From: DAOUKH01 sp034421515
Lineage (GTDB): Bacteria; Chloroflexota; Dehalococcoidia; SHYB01
DNA: 64,000 nucleotides
Direction of reading: 5' to 3'
NCBI GenBank assembly: GCA_034421515.1
Contig: DAOUKH010000024.1
Coordinates: forward strand, 20,560 to 84,559
Under the pieces are notes generated by a model that was given only the letters and a program-made list of their open reading frames with translations, had not been told where the DNA came from and did no database searches. This document shows positions 39,110-48,077 of this stretch, in pieces. The position numbers and the translations under genes are program-made. Every line of letters begins with the position of its first letter. Position 1 is the first letter of the stretch.

Positions 39110-40285
39110 TTGTTCCCCGTACGCCGGCTTGCTAGGCTTGTTCCAAGCCCGCCCGATGCACCAGATTCGGGCGGGGACGCCATTCCCGACGCACCCGGCT
39201 TGAACGCGCAACCTCGCTCCGCCCCCGCGCCCCCCGTCATCGGCATGGTCGGCGTGACCAAGACGTACCCCGGCGCGGCGGCGCCCGCCGTGGCCGACCT
39301 CTCGTTCGCCGTCGCGGAAGGGGAGGTCGTCGCGCTCCTCGGGCCGAGCGGCTGCGGCAAGACGACGACGCTCCGGCTGATCGCGGGGTTCGAGTCGCCG
39401 GACGAGGGAGAGATTTCCGTCGGCGGCAGCATCGTCGCCGCGTCGGACCGGTGGACGCCGCCGGAGCGCCGTGGTCTCGGGATGATCTTCCAGCAGTTCG
39501 CCCTCTTCCCGCACCTCACCGTGTTACAGAACGCCATGTACGGACTCAAGGGCGTGAGGCCCGCGGAGAGACGGCGGGTCGCCGAGGCCGAGCTGGAGCG
39601 GGTGGGCATGGCAGAGTACCTGGGCCGCTATCCCCATCAGCTCTCCGGGGGGCAGCAGCAGCGGGTGGCGTTGGCCCGGGCGCTGGCCCCGCAGCCCGTC
39701 GTGCTCCTGATGGACGAGCCGTTCGGGAGCCTCGACGCCGCCTTGCGCACAACCATGCGGCGGGAGGTGAAGACCATCCTCGCGCAGCGGGGCGCGACGG
39801 CGGTGATCGTCACGCACGATCAGGAGGAGGCGTTCACACTCGCCGACCGCGTACTCATTCTGAGGCGAGGCCGCCTGGAACAGTTGAATACACCGGATAA
39901 CATCTACCACAAACCGGCGAGCCGCTTCGTCGCCGCCTTCGTCGGCCAGGCCGACTTCATCCCCGTGACGCTTTCCGACGGATACCTGCACTCCGAGCTT
40001 GGTGCTTTCCCCCTCAACGGGGCGCCGCCGGCGGCGCCCTTTGACCTCCTGCTCCGGCCCGACGACGTCGTCATCGAGATTGACCGGTCCGGAGAAGGCG
40101 TGGTCGACGCCGTAGTAGTCGAGCGGGAGTTCAAGGGCGCCGACAACGTCTATACGGTGAAGCTCCCTTCGGGGGTACACGTGCGCAGCGTGCAGCCCTC
40201 CACGCGCATCTACAACGTCGGCGAACAGGTGCGCATCTCGGCCTTCCCCGACCACATTGTCCTGTTCTCCCGCACCGGAGACTGA
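39110..40285 (+). CDS. ABC transporter ATP-binding protein, FbpC type
   Basis: Domain order: ABC domain with Walker A GPSGCGKTTT, Q-loop IFQQFALFPHLTVLQ, signature LSGGQQQRVALARAL, Walker B VVLLMDEPFGSLDA and H-loop TVIVTHDQEEAFTLADR-like segment, then a TOBE-type C-terminal domain. The exact start is unclear: TTG 39110 after GGAAGG gives 391 residues; TTG 39200 or ATG 39245 are alternatives, since the ABC domain begins at VIGMVGVTKTYPG. It energises the permease just upstream. Confidence 0.9.
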   Translation: MFPVRRLARLVPSPPDAPDSGGDAIPDAPGLNAQPRSAPAPPVIGMVGVTKTYPGAAAPAVADLSFAVAEGEVVALLGPSGCGKTTTLRLIAGFESPDEGEISVGGSIVAASDRWTPPERRGLGMIFQQFALFPHLTVLQNAMYGLKGVRPAERRRVAEAELERVGMAEYLGRYPHQLSGGQQQRVALARALAPQPVVLLMDEPFGSLDAALRTTMRREVKTILAQRGATAVIVTHDQEEAFTLADRVLILRRGRLEQLNTPDNIYHKPASRFVAAFVGQADFIPVTLSDGYLHSELGAFPLNGAPPAAPFDLLLRPDDVVIEIDRSGEGVVDAVVVEREFKGADNVYTVKLPSGVHVRSVQPSTRIYNVGEQVRISAFPDHIVLFSRTGD

Positions 40286-40289
40286 CACG

Positions 40290-40745
40290 GTGCAGGTCTC
40301 GGCAAGCATCACGATCGAGCGGGGCGTACAGGACGTCTGGGCCTACGTTGCCGACGTCGAAATGCGGCACGCGTGGCTGGGGGGGCTGGAGAAGCCGCAC
40401 CGCACGTCAGAAGTTGCTTCCGGGGCGGGCGCGGTGTACGCAACGCGTCTTCGCCGCCCCGGCATCAGACTCAAGGTCACCTACACAGTCACCCGGTCCG
40501 AGCCGCCGCATCGCCACGCCATGCGCGTCGCGATGCCGGTCATGCCCTTCGACGCCCTCATGGAGTTCGCGCCGGAAGATGGCGGGACCAAGGTGGTCTA
40601 CACGATGGACACCGGGTCGGGCGGTCGGTTGGCAACGTTGATCACGGCTGTACTGGGGCCGTTCATGCGGGCCGTGGCCCGCAGACAGTTGCTCAACGAG
40701 CTGCGGGGGCTCAAGGCCGTCCTCGAGGCACCGGCCGAAGTCTAG
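40290..40745 (+). CDS. SRPBCC (START-like) domain protein
   Basis: GTG 40290 is 9 bases after GGAG and 4 bp past the ATPase stop; 151 residues. VQVSASITIERGVQDVWAYV followed by a D-x-E-x-R-x-x-W helix (VADVEMRHAWLGGL) is the usual opening of polyketide-cyclase-like SRPBCC proteins, and the pattern MEFAPEDGGTKVVYTMD fits strands 5-6. These proteins bind hydrophobic ligands in a cavity; ligand and role are unknown. It converges with an SDR gene with a 4-bp overlap. Confidence 0.8.
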   Translation: MQVSASITIERGVQDVWAYVADVEMRHAWLGGLEKPHRTSEVASGAGAVYATRLRRPGIRLKVTYTVTRSEPPHRHAMRVAMPVMPFDALMEFAPEDGGTKVVYTMDTGSGGRLATLITAVLGPFMRAVARRQLLNELRGLKAVLEAPAEV

Positions 40746-41581
40746 GCGAACTTCTCGTCGTAGTCCTTCGGCTTGATCGCAAGGTTGTCCGGCATCGGGG
40801 GCCGCGACGAGGTGCACGCAAGGCCGCCGTCGCACATCACGATCTGGCCGGTAACGAACGAGGCTAGGTCGGAAGCAAGGGCGACGGCAATCCCCGCGAT
40901 ATCCTCCGGCTCGCTGAGCCGTCCCAGGGGTATCGACTTCGCCATCTCGTCCATCCGCCACTGCGGCAGGCGGGTCTTCCCCGGCGGGGCATTGATCGAG
41001 GCGGGGCCAACGCAGTTGACTCGAATGCCGTGCGGGGCCAGCTCGACCGCGAGCGTCTTGGTGAACTGCATCACGCCGGCCTTCGCCGCGCCGTAGGGCG
41101 CCAGCCGCACGGAGGCGCGGAGCCCGCTCAGGGATGCGATGTTCACGATCGCGCCCTTGGTCTGACTGGCGATCATGGCGCGGGCGGCGGCCTGGGAGCA
41201 GAGGAAGGTGCTCTTGAGGTTCTGCGCCACCGAGACCTCCCAGAACTCCCAGCCCATCTCCACGATCGGCGTCGGGGCGTGCCCGCGCATGTTGCCGACG
41301 TTGTTGATCAATGTGTCGACGCGCCCGAAGTGGTCAAGCGTCTGGTCGAACAGCCCCTGCACCCCGGCCTCGTCGGTGACGTCGGCGGAGGCGGCCATCG
41401 CCTCGCCGCCGGCGGCCCGGATCTCTGCGACGGCATCCTCGGCGATCTCAGCGACAATGTCGACGGGCACGACCTTGGCGCCCATCTCGGCGAGCAGGAG
41501 CGCCGAGGCCCGTCCGGCCCCGGCTCCCGCGCCGGTCACCACCGCCACCTTGCCCTCGAAGCCGAGCTTGCTGTCCGACAT
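40742..41581 (-). CDS. short-chain dehydrogenase/reductase (SDR)
   Basis: A 279-residue classical SDR: cofactor motif VVTGAGAGAGRASALLL, NNVGNM, catalytic Ser in NIASLSGLRASVR, and Tyr/Lys in APYGAAKAGVMQF. It ends with the family region ALASDLASFVTGQIVMCDGG and about 25 extra residues. It lies 17 bp downstream of a second SDR on the same strand, so the two may work in one pathway. The substrate is unknown. Confidence 0.93.
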   Translation of the reverse strand: MSDSKLGFEGKVAVVTGAGAGAGRASALLLAEMGAKVVPVDIVAEIAEDAVAEIRAAGGEAMAASADVTDEAGVQGLFDQTLDHFGRVDTLINNVGNMRGHAPTPIVEMGWEFWEVSVAQNLKSTFLCSQAAARAMIASQTKGAIVNIASLSGLRASVRLAPYGAAKAGVMQFTKTLAVELAPHGIRVNCVGPASINAPPGKTRLPQWRMDEMAKSIPLGRLSEPEDIAGIAVALASDLASFVTGQIVMCDGGLACTSSRPPMPDNLAIKPKDYDEKFA

Positions 41582-41598
41582 CGCCGCCTCCTTGACTC

Positions 41599-42450
41599 CT
41601 AGTGCTGCGCCGTTCCCTCGCCTTCGTTGCGAATGCCCGCGGCGGCGCGCCGGTTGCGCGGCACCACGCCGACCGCCGCAGTGAAGCCGCCGTCGACGCT
41701 GATGAGTTGTCCGTTCACGTACCGCGAGAGATCGGAGGCGAGGAAGAGAATGGCCCCCGCCTGATCGTCGGGCTCGCCGAGCCGCCCCAGCGGGTTGGCC
41801 CTCGCCACCGCTTGCATCGCCCGCGACTCCGCCGCGACCGCGCCGGTCACCGTCGTGCCCGGTGCGATGGCGTTGGTCCGTATGCCGTAAGGACCAAGCT
41901 CGACAGCCATCGTCTGGGTCAGGTTGATCACACCCGCCTTGGCCGCGCCGTAGGCGGAGACATGGCGCACGTGGCGCACCCCGCCGAGCGACGAGATGTT
42001 GATGATCGAGCCGCCGATTCCTCGCTCGATCATCGACCGCGCTTCCACCTGGCAGGCGAAGAAGACGGCGCGGAGGTTCAGGTCAAGCGCATCATCGAGG
42101 AAGTCCGTGCTCGCCTCGATGAAGGGGACACGGGGATGGCCGACGGTCCCGCCGGCGTTGTTGACGCAGACGTCGAGGCCCCCGAGCTCGGCGACGGCGC
42201 GTTCCACCATGCCGCGCACGTCGTCCTCGGAGCGTACGTCGGCGGCCACGGCAATGGCGCGGACGCCGATGGCGCGCGCCGCCCCGGCCGTCTCCTCCGC
42301 CGACGCGCCGTTGACGTCGACGGCGGCGACGTGAGCGCCAGCCCGCGCCAGCAGCAGCGTCGCGGCCTTCCCAATGCCGCGCCCCGCTCCCGTCACGAGC
42401 GCGACCTTGTCCTCCAAGCCGAGCAACGACCGCTGCGAGGGGCTCACCAT
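41599..42450 (-). CDS. short-chain dehydrogenase/reductase (SDR)
   Basis: I use ATG 42450 (283 residues); a GTG at 42471 is possible and neither has a clear ribosome binding site. Motifs: VTGAGRGIGKAATLLLARAG (cofactor), NNAGGTVG, Ser in NISSLGGVRHVR and Tyr/Lys in SAYGAAKAGVINL; end RYVNGQLISVDGGFTAA. It is a paralogue of the SDR at 40742 with the usual catalytic tetrad. Confidence 0.92.
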   Translation of the reverse strand: MVSPSQRSLLGLEDKVALVTGAGRGIGKAATLLLARAGAHVAAVDVNGASAEETAGAARAIGVRAIAVAADVRSEDDVRGMVERAVAELGGLDVCVNNAGGTVGHPRVPFIEASTDFLDDALDLNLRAVFFACQVEARSMIERGIGGSIINISSLGGVRHVRHVSAYGAAKAGVINLTQTMAVELGPYGIRTNAIAPGTTVTGAVAAESRAMQAVARANPLGRLGEPDDQAGAILFLASDLSRYVNGQLISVDGGFTAAVGVVPRNRRAAAGIRNEGEGTAQH

Positions 42451-42501
42451 GGCGCGAGTGTAGCGACGCACCCCAGGGGGGTCAACGCGGCTCGGAAGGG
42501 G

Positions 42502-43080
42502 TCAGCGAATCGCAAGCACGTCGTCGAGGATGGCGGAGAGTCGCTCCTCGCTCAGTGGCCCGACGAACTTGCGGACGACGCGCCCTTCGCGGTCGATGAA
42601 GTGCTTCTCGGGGACGCCCGTGAGGCCGTACTCGATGGCGATCGTGCCGCGTGGATCGGGGCCGGAGGGGTAGGTGACGCCGAACTCGCGCAGGAAGTCG
42701 CGGGCCCGCGAGTCCGTATCGAAGACCGCAACGCCGACGAAGAGCACGCGGTCCTGGTACTGACGCCACACCGTTTCCAACACGGGGGCTTCGCGGCGGC
42801 AGGGGACGCACCACGAGCCCCAGAAGTCGATCAGAATCGGCCGCTCGCCGATCTCCTCGGAGAGCGTCAAGGTCTGGCCGCTGAAGAGTTCGATGGTGAA
42901 GTCGGAGGGAGTCTCGCGCAGGACCTCGACCTCGCCGGTGTCGTCGAAGGTGACCAGGCCGCCGCGTCCACTGCCGCCGCCCACCACGCTGATCACGATG
43001 ATGATGAAGATCCCCGCCAGCGGCGCGAGGCCGATCGCGTACAGGGACCACTTGGGCAGGGAGACGTTGGGGATGCGCAC
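42502..43080 (-). CDS. TlpA/ResA-type membrane-anchored thioredoxin
   Basis: The 192-residue protein has one N-terminal membrane span (residues about 12-33, AIGLAPLAGIFIIIVISVVG) and an extracytoplasmic thioredoxin fold with the active site FWGSWCVPCRREAPVLE and cis-proline region YGLTGVPEKHFIDREGR. It should reduce disulfides outside the membrane, for example in apocytochrome c. It lies 1 bp after the CcdA-like gene that would supply its electrons. Start: GTG 43080. Confidence 0.92.
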   Translation of the reverse strand: MRIPNVSLPKWSLYAIGLAPLAGIFIIIVISVVGGGSGRGGLVTFDDTGEVEVLRETPSDFTIELFSGQTLTLSEEIGERPILIDFWGSWCVPCRREAPVLETVWRQYQDRVLFVGVAVFDTDSRARDFLREFGVTYPSGPDPRGTIAIEYGLTGVPEKHFIDREGRVVRKFVGPLSEERLSAILDDVLAIR

Positions 43081-43081
43081 G

Positions 43082-43987
43082 CTAGCCGGCCACGTCGCCG
43101 AGGACTATCCAGTACACGATGAGATAGGCGCCCGACCCGGCGAGGAAGACCGCGCTCAGCCGGTGCACGTAGGGAACGAGGCCCCGCAGCGCCCGCGTCA
43201 CTGCCCCCTTCAGCGTGGCCGCACCCAACGCGACGGCGACCACAACCAGGCCCATGCCGAGGGCGAAGCTGACGAACTGCCCCGCCGAGGCGAGGAAGCC
43301 GTCGCGGTTGAGGGAGGTGGCCACGACGACGAGAAAGATAGGCAGCGTGCAGGAGAGCGAGGCGGCGCCATAGGCCACGCCGTAGGCGAAAGCGGAAGCG
43401 GGGCCCCGGCTCCCGGGCCGGACGCCGGGCACGTTGAACCGCGCCGCCCAGGCGATGCCGATGCTCCGCCCGGTAACGAGGAGCCACGCGCCTAACAGCG
43501 CCATGCCGACGCCCACGGCAAGGCCGGCCCAGGGGAACGCCTCGACGACCGCTCCGCCGCCGGCGCTGACCATCGAGCCGATGACGGTGAAGAGCACGAC
43601 GAAGCCGAGCGTGGCCATGACGCCGAGCATCGCGCCCCGCGCCAGTGCGCGAGGGGTGACCTCTCCGGCGGCGTCTTCGCCTTCGCCCATGTAGTAGCCC
43701 GCGAAGGCGGGTAGCATCAGAAAGCCGCAGGGGTTGACGCTGGCGACGACGCCGGCGCTGAACGCGTAGCCGAACGGCAGAAGCGTCACGAAGTCGCTGG
43801 CATACTGCTCGGGGCTCACACCGTCGCCGGTCACGCCTCGCAGGCCCAACGCGAAGACCGCGGCCATGAACGCCGCCATCGCCAGCCCGAGTCCGCCAAA
43901 GACCAGTAGCGGCCTGCCCGCCGGAGCAGCGGGAGGGGACACCCCCGGAGCGGGGTGCGGAGAGCTTGCCTCCGTCTGCGCGCTCAT
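43082..43987 (-). CDS. CcdA/DsbD-type transmembrane electron carrier
   Basis: The 301-residue protein has about eight hydrophobic segments. The two redox cysteines are in SVNPCGFLMLPAFAGYYM and AASLSCTLPIFLVVVATS, each followed by Pro or preceded by Pro as in CcdA. It transfers electrons from cytoplasmic thioredoxin to the TlpA-like protein encoded next. An N-terminal Pro/Ala-rich segment of about 25 residues precedes the first span. Confidence 0.92.
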   Translation of the reverse strand: MSAQTEASSPHPAPGVSPPAAPAGRPLLVFGGLGLAMAAFMAAVFALGLRGVTGDGVSPEQYASDFVTLLPFGYAFSAGVVASVNPCGFLMLPAFAGYYMGEGEDAAGEVTPRALARGAMLGVMATLGFVVLFTVIGSMVSAGGGAVVEAFPWAGLAVGVGMALLGAWLLVTGRSIGIAWAARFNVPGVRPGSRGPASAFAYGVAYGAASLSCTLPIFLVVVATSLNRDGFLASAGQFVSFALGMGLVVVAVALGAATLKGAVTRALRGLVPYVHRLSAVFLAGSGAYLIVYWIVLGDVAG

Positions 43988-44022
43988 CGTCCTCGGCCTA
44001 CCGCACGCCCCATCAGGGCCGG

Positions 44023-45030
44023 CTAGCTTCCGGTCGCGTTGAGGGTCCAGCTGTTGCCGTTGTCACGGCTCGCGAAGACCTCGCCCGAGGTGGTCACGGC
44101 ATAGAGGACGCCGGCGCCGGGCCACACCGCGACAAGCCGCTCGTCGTCGTCGAGTCCTTGCCCGACCAACTCCCAGCTTTCGCCGAGGTCGCCGGAGCGG
44201 TAGAAGCGCCCTTGGGCGATGACGTAGAGCCGGTCCGGATCGGTGAGGTCCGCCTTCACGTCGGCGACGGCCTGATAGGGAACGCCGCCGCGTACGCCCT
44301 CGTCGAAGCTGGCCCCGCCGTTGTCGCTCTTCACCAACCCGAGGGTCCCGTGGAAAGCGAAGACGGTCTCAGGGTCGCCGGCGGGAACGGCCAACGAGGA
44401 GAGCGAGGCCTCACCCTCCAGCCAGACGGCCCGCCACGTGCCGCCGCCGTCGCTCGATCGGTAAAGTCCCGCGCCCTGCACGAAGGCGTAGAGATCGCCA
44501 CCTTCAGGGTCGGCGGCGAACGCCCGGATGTCGGCGGACGGCAGGTCGACGGCGAGGTCCCGCCAAGTGACTCCTCCGTCGTCGCTCCGGGCGAAGACGC
44601 CGTCGCCGGCGGCGAAGAAGGCGCCGGCTTGGGCCGGGTCGGGCGCGACGGAGCGCACCGCCTCGCCGTCGAAGGCGGCGGGTTGCCACACGCCGCCGCC
44701 GTCGATGGAGCGGAAGAGACCGTTGGCGTCGGCGAGCAACACAACGGCGGGATTGGTGGGGTGCACGGCGATGCCCGATATCTGGATGAAGCCGGAGACG
44801 CCGCCTCCGCCGCCGCGAAGGATCTGGGCGAACAGGAAGACCAGAGCGGCGATGATGACGACGCCGCCGATGATGATGCCCGCGATCCAATCGGTCGAAA
44901 TATTGGCGAGGGAGAAGCGGGAGAGCGGAGAGGGCTCGGCGTCCGATTGACGGGCCCGTTGGGCGTCGCGGGAGCGCGACGCTTGGGCCCGGCGCTCGCC
45001 CCGCCGCCTATTGCGACGCCTGCTGGCCAC
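44023..45030 (-). CDS. membrane-anchored beta-propeller with BNR/Asp-box repeats
   Basis: The 335-residue protein has a very basic cytoplasmic N terminus (RRRNRRRGERRAQ), one span at about residues 48-70 (AGIIIGGVVIIAALVFLFAQ) and then repeated Asp-box units of the form S-x-D-x-G-x-x-W: SIDGGGVWQPAAF, SDDGGVTWRDLAV, SSDGGGTWRAVWL, SGDLGESWELVGQ and SRDNGNSWTLNAT. The fold is similar to sialidase or YCF48-like propellers but no sialidase catalytic residues can be claimed. It is upstream of the CcdA-TlpA pair (35 bp) on the same strand. Function unknown. Confidence 0.85.
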   Translation of the reverse strand: MASRRRNRRRGERRAQASRSRDAQRARQSDAEPSPLSRFSLANISTDWIAGIIIGGVVIIAALVFLFAQILRGGGGGVSGFIQISGIAVHPTNPAVVLLADANGLFRSIDGGGVWQPAAFDGEAVRSVAPDPAQAGAFFAAGDGVFARSDDGGVTWRDLAVDLPSADIRAFAADPEGGDLYAFVQGAGLYRSSDGGGTWRAVWLEGEASLSSLAVPAGDPETVFAFHGTLGLVKSDNGGASFDEGVRGGVPYQAVADVKADLTDPDRLYVIAQGRFYRSGDLGESWELVGQGLDDDERLVAVWPGAGVLYAVTTSGEVFASRDNGNSWTLNATGS

Positions 45031-45167
45031 TGAAGCGCCTTCCTGAAGAAGCGGTTCGGTTGATTGTACTTGATTTCACGAGTGCGCGCGAACCGGCGGG
45101 CCGGCGACGCCTATGCTATTCTGGCGCTTCTCAAGCCGCCCACGCGAACGAACGGCAGGCCGGACCC

Positions 45168-45686
45168 ATGCCACGCGCCCGCACCGACATCGGCACCGCG
45201 ACACGCCTGGACGCCGAGGTGTTCGGCGAACCGGGCAAGCGCACCTTCCGCGTGGTCGTCGAGGCTGAGAAGGGCACCGCCTCCGTGTGGATGGAGAAGG
45301 AACAGCTCTCCGCGCTCGCGCTCTCCGTCAAGAGCTACATCAAGCAGCTGACCGCGGAGCAGCGAGAGGCCGCCACCGACCCGCCCGACACGTCGACCGC
45401 CGAGCCGGCCTTCGACTTCAAGACCACCGGCCTCGGCCTCGTCTTCGACGAGTCGACCTGCCGCTTCGGCGTCATCACCTACGACGAGAACGACCAAGGC
45501 AAGCAGACCGGCACCATGATGTGGTGGGCGACCCTCGGCCAGGCCGAGGCCATGGCCGACTCAGCGCTCGAGATCGTAGCCTCGGGCCGCCCGATCTGCG
45601 ACCTCTGCCACCGCCCCAAGGACCCCGAGGGCCACATGTGCCCCCACACCAACGGCCACCGCACCATCCAAGAAGACTTCGAGTAG
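45168..45686 (+). CDS. DUF3090 family protein
   Basis: The ATG at 45168 gives 172 residues. It has RTFRVVVEAEKGTASVWMEK, the central TGLGLVFDESTCRFGVIT and a C-terminal zinc-type knuckle, PICDLCHRPKDPEGHMCPHT, all typical of DUF3090, which occurs mainly in Actinobacteria and Chloroflexota. No function is established. It is divergent from the beta-propeller gene. Confidence 0.88.
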   Translation: MPRARTDIGTATRLDAEVFGEPGKRTFRVVVEAEKGTASVWMEKEQLSALALSVKSYIKQLTAEQREAATDPPDTSTAEPAFDFKTTGLGLVFDESTCRFGVITYDENDQGKQTGTMMWWATLGQAEAMADSALEIVASGRPICDLCHRPKDPEGHMCPHTNGHRTIQEDFE

Positions 45687-45690
45687 AGCG

Positions 45691-46791
45691 TCAGAGCGCC
45701 ACGCCCTCCAAGTCGAGCCCGTACAGGTCGACGCAGTTGCGGTAGATGGCGCGGTCCTTCAGGTCGGGGGGCACATGGGCGAACTCCCGCTCGACCACGT
45801 CCTGCGAGTTGGGCCACGTGCTGTCGTCGTGGGGATAGTCGGTCGACCACATCAGCACGTCGGATCCAATGAGGTCGGCGACCTGCGTCCCAACGGGGTC
45901 GCTCATGAAGGTGCACTTCACGTTCCGTTCGAAGATCTCGCTGGGGAGCAATTCCGAGTCGAAGAACTCGTTGTAGCGGGGCCCCTTGCCGGTGTAGACG
46001 TAGTCCATCCGCTGCTTCAGGTACGGCACCCAGCCGATGTCGTTCTCGACGGAGATGACCTGGAGGTTCGGGTAGCGCTCGAAGACTTTGTCGAAGATGA
46101 GGTAGGTGATCGACTCCTGGATCATATGGCGGGAGAGCGCGTAGGGGGCGCAGAAGCTCTTGCGCTCCCACCTCCGGTGCGAGAGCCCCGTGAAGCAGTG
46201 CAGGCTGATGGGGACGCCCATGGCCTCGGCCTCGGCGAAGAACGGCTCGTGGTGGTCGGTCTCGAAGTGCAGCTCGGCGGGCGGCGTCCCCCAGATCGCC
46301 GCACCGGGCAGACCCATGCCGACGGTGCGCTTGAGCTCGGCCACGGCGACGTCGGCGTCGTACATAGGAATCAGCGCGACACCGTGGAGGCGCTTGGGAG
46401 CGCCGGCACAGAAGTCGGCGAGCCAGTCGTTGTAGGCCCGGAAGCTGGCGGCTTGCAGCACTGGGTCCTCCATGCCGAAGACGGCAAGCGCCATACTCGG
46501 GTAAAGGACCTCGGCCAGGATGCCGTCGGTCGCCATGTCCTCGATGCGCGCCGCCGGGTCCCAGCCGCCGCGGCGGCCTTCCTCCTCCTGCTTCCCCCAC
46601 ATCGCGAACGGCGTGCCGAGGGGCCGGATGGGCTGCAGCGGGCGGCCCTCCATCTTGAAACAGTTCACGCCATCCTCGCGGACCACCACGCGCGGGGCGC
46701 GGTCGAGGAAGTCGCGGTCGATGCGCTCGGTCCAGAGGTCGAAGGGCTCGACTACGTGGGAGTCGGCGGATACGGCTCGCGGGATCGTCAT
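45691..46791 (-). CDS. amidohydrolase-2 family protein
   Basis: I choose ATG 46791, 6 bases after AAGGAG (366 residues), over ATG 46809. The protein begins ADSHVVEPFDLWTERIDRDF and has ISLHCFTGLSHRRWERKSF, VISVENDIGWVPYLKQRMDY and LMWSTDYPHDDSTWPNS, which hold the expected His, Glu and Asp metal or catalytic positions. It lies 29 bp after an acyl-CoA dehydrogenase, the same partner type as at 26-31 kb. Substrate unknown. Confidence 0.92.
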   Translation of the reverse strand: MTIPRAVSADSHVVEPFDLWTERIDRDFLDRAPRVVVREDGVNCFKMEGRPLQPIRPLGTPFAMWGKQEEEGRRGGWDPAARIEDMATDGILAEVLYPSMALAVFGMEDPVLQAASFRAYNDWLADFCAGAPKRLHGVALIPMYDADVAVAELKRTVGMGLPGAAIWGTPPAELHFETDHHEPFFAEAEAMGVPISLHCFTGLSHRRWERKSFCAPYALSRHMIQESITYLIFDKVFERYPNLQVISVENDIGWVPYLKQRMDYVYTGKGPRYNEFFDSELLPSEIFERNVKCTFMSDPVGTQVADLIGSDVLMWSTDYPHDDSTWPNSQDVVEREFAHVPPDLKDRAIYRNCVDLYGLDLEGVAL

Positions 46792-46820
46792 CGTCTTCTC
46801 CTTCACCATGAGCTCACGGG

Positions 46821-48008
46821 CTAGCGGCCCATCCCCAGGCCGCGCCGCGCGATGATGTTGCGCTGGATCTCCGACGTCCCCGCGCCGAGGGTGATGGCAC
46901 GCTGGGCGCGGTAGAGCTTCTGCATCTTGCCGTGCAGGACAGCGTGCTTCGCGCCGGGCGCGAGCTGGCTGTACAGCCCCAGAATCTCCATCCCCAAGCC
47001 GACGACACGCTGAGTCAGCTCGGTGACCCAGAGCTTGGACTGCGACGCCTCGTAGCTCGGCGGGTCGCCCTGCGACTGCAGCCACACCACGCGGTACGAA
47101 AGCAGCCAGGAGATGCGCATCTGCGCGTGGGTATCGGCGATCTTGCGCCGCAGCTCCGGATTCTCCTCTATCGGGTTGAAGCCGCCGTTGCGCCCCGCCT
47201 CGACGACGTACTCCACCATCTCGTCGAACAGCTGCTGGAGCGGCACGTGCCAGCGCACGCCGGAACGCTCGGCGTTGAGCGTGGTCTGGCCCAGATACCA
47301 GCCCTGGTCCTTCTCCCCCAAGAGTCTGTCGCGCGGTATCCGCACGTTGTCGAAGAAGACGGAATTGATCGAGTGCGCCTCGGCCATGTTGATGATCGGC
47401 TGCACGGTGATGCCTGGCCAGTTCATGTCGACCAGGAAGTAGCTGATGCCTTTGTGCTTGGGCACGTCGCGGTTGGTGCGGGCGAGCAGGATGCCGTGCT
47501 CCGCCTTATGGCCGTTCGTGGTCCAGGTCTTCTGACCGTTGACCACGAAGTCGTCGCCGTCCTCGACGGCGGTCGTCTGAAGCGAGGCGAGGTCGGAGCC
47601 CGCGTTCGGCTCGCTCAGCAACGAGCACCAGCGCACCTCGCCGCGGGCGATGGGAGGCAGGAAGGTCTTCTTCTGCCACTCCGTGCCGTGAATGATGAGC
47701 GACGAGCCGACCTGGTAGACGCCGGGGCCCATGAAGCCGCGGGGTGCCTTCGCCAGCGCCATCTCCTCGTTGAAGATGAACTGCTGCATGGGAGTGAACC
47801 CCATGCCGCCGTATTCCTTGGGCCACCCGACGGCGAGGTAGCCCTTGGCCCCCGCCTTGCGGGCGAACTCGCGCTCGTACTCCTCCCGCTCATCGCCGTC
47901 GGTGTCGTTGCCCACGGTCAGCCGCCAGTTCGGCGGGAGCGTTTCGTCGAGCCAGGCGCGAATCTCGGCGCGGAAGGCGTCCTCTTGCGGCGTCGAAAGG
48001 AAGTCCAC
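46821..48008 (-). CDS. acyl-CoA dehydrogenase
   Basis: The start GTG 48008 follows GGAGG and gives 395 residues beginning VDFLSTPQEDAFRAEIRAWL. Motifs: WCSLLSEPNAGSDLASLQTT, NGQKTWTTNGHKAEHGILLA and LGAGTSEIQRNIIARRGLGM. It is closest in layout to the paralogue at 23961 (same phrase KHKGISYFLVDM). It probably forms an operon with the amidase upstream and the amidohydrolase downstream. Confidence 0.95.
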   Translation of the reverse strand: MDFLSTPQEDAFRAEIRAWLDETLPPNWRLTVGNDTDGDEREEYEREFARKAGAKGYLAVGWPKEYGGMGFTPMQQFIFNEEMALAKAPRGFMGPGVYQVGSSLIIHGTEWQKKTFLPPIARGEVRWCSLLSEPNAGSDLASLQTTAVEDGDDFVVNGQKTWTTNGHKAEHGILLARTNRDVPKHKGISYFLVDMNWPGITVQPIINMAEAHSINSVFFDNVRIPRDRLLGEKDQGWYLGQTTLNAERSGVRWHVPLQQLFDEMVEYVVEAGRNGGFNPIEENPELRRKIADTHAQMRISWLLSYRVVWLQSQGDPPSYEASQSKLWVTELTQRVVGLGMEILGLYSQLAPGAKHAVLHGKMQKLYRAQRAITLGAGTSEIQRNIIARRGLGMGR

Positions 48009-48077
48009 TAGCGCCTCCGGGTCGGAAGTCCGGGGCGGGGCGCCCGGACGGCGCCATTGTAGCACCGCGACCCGCGG

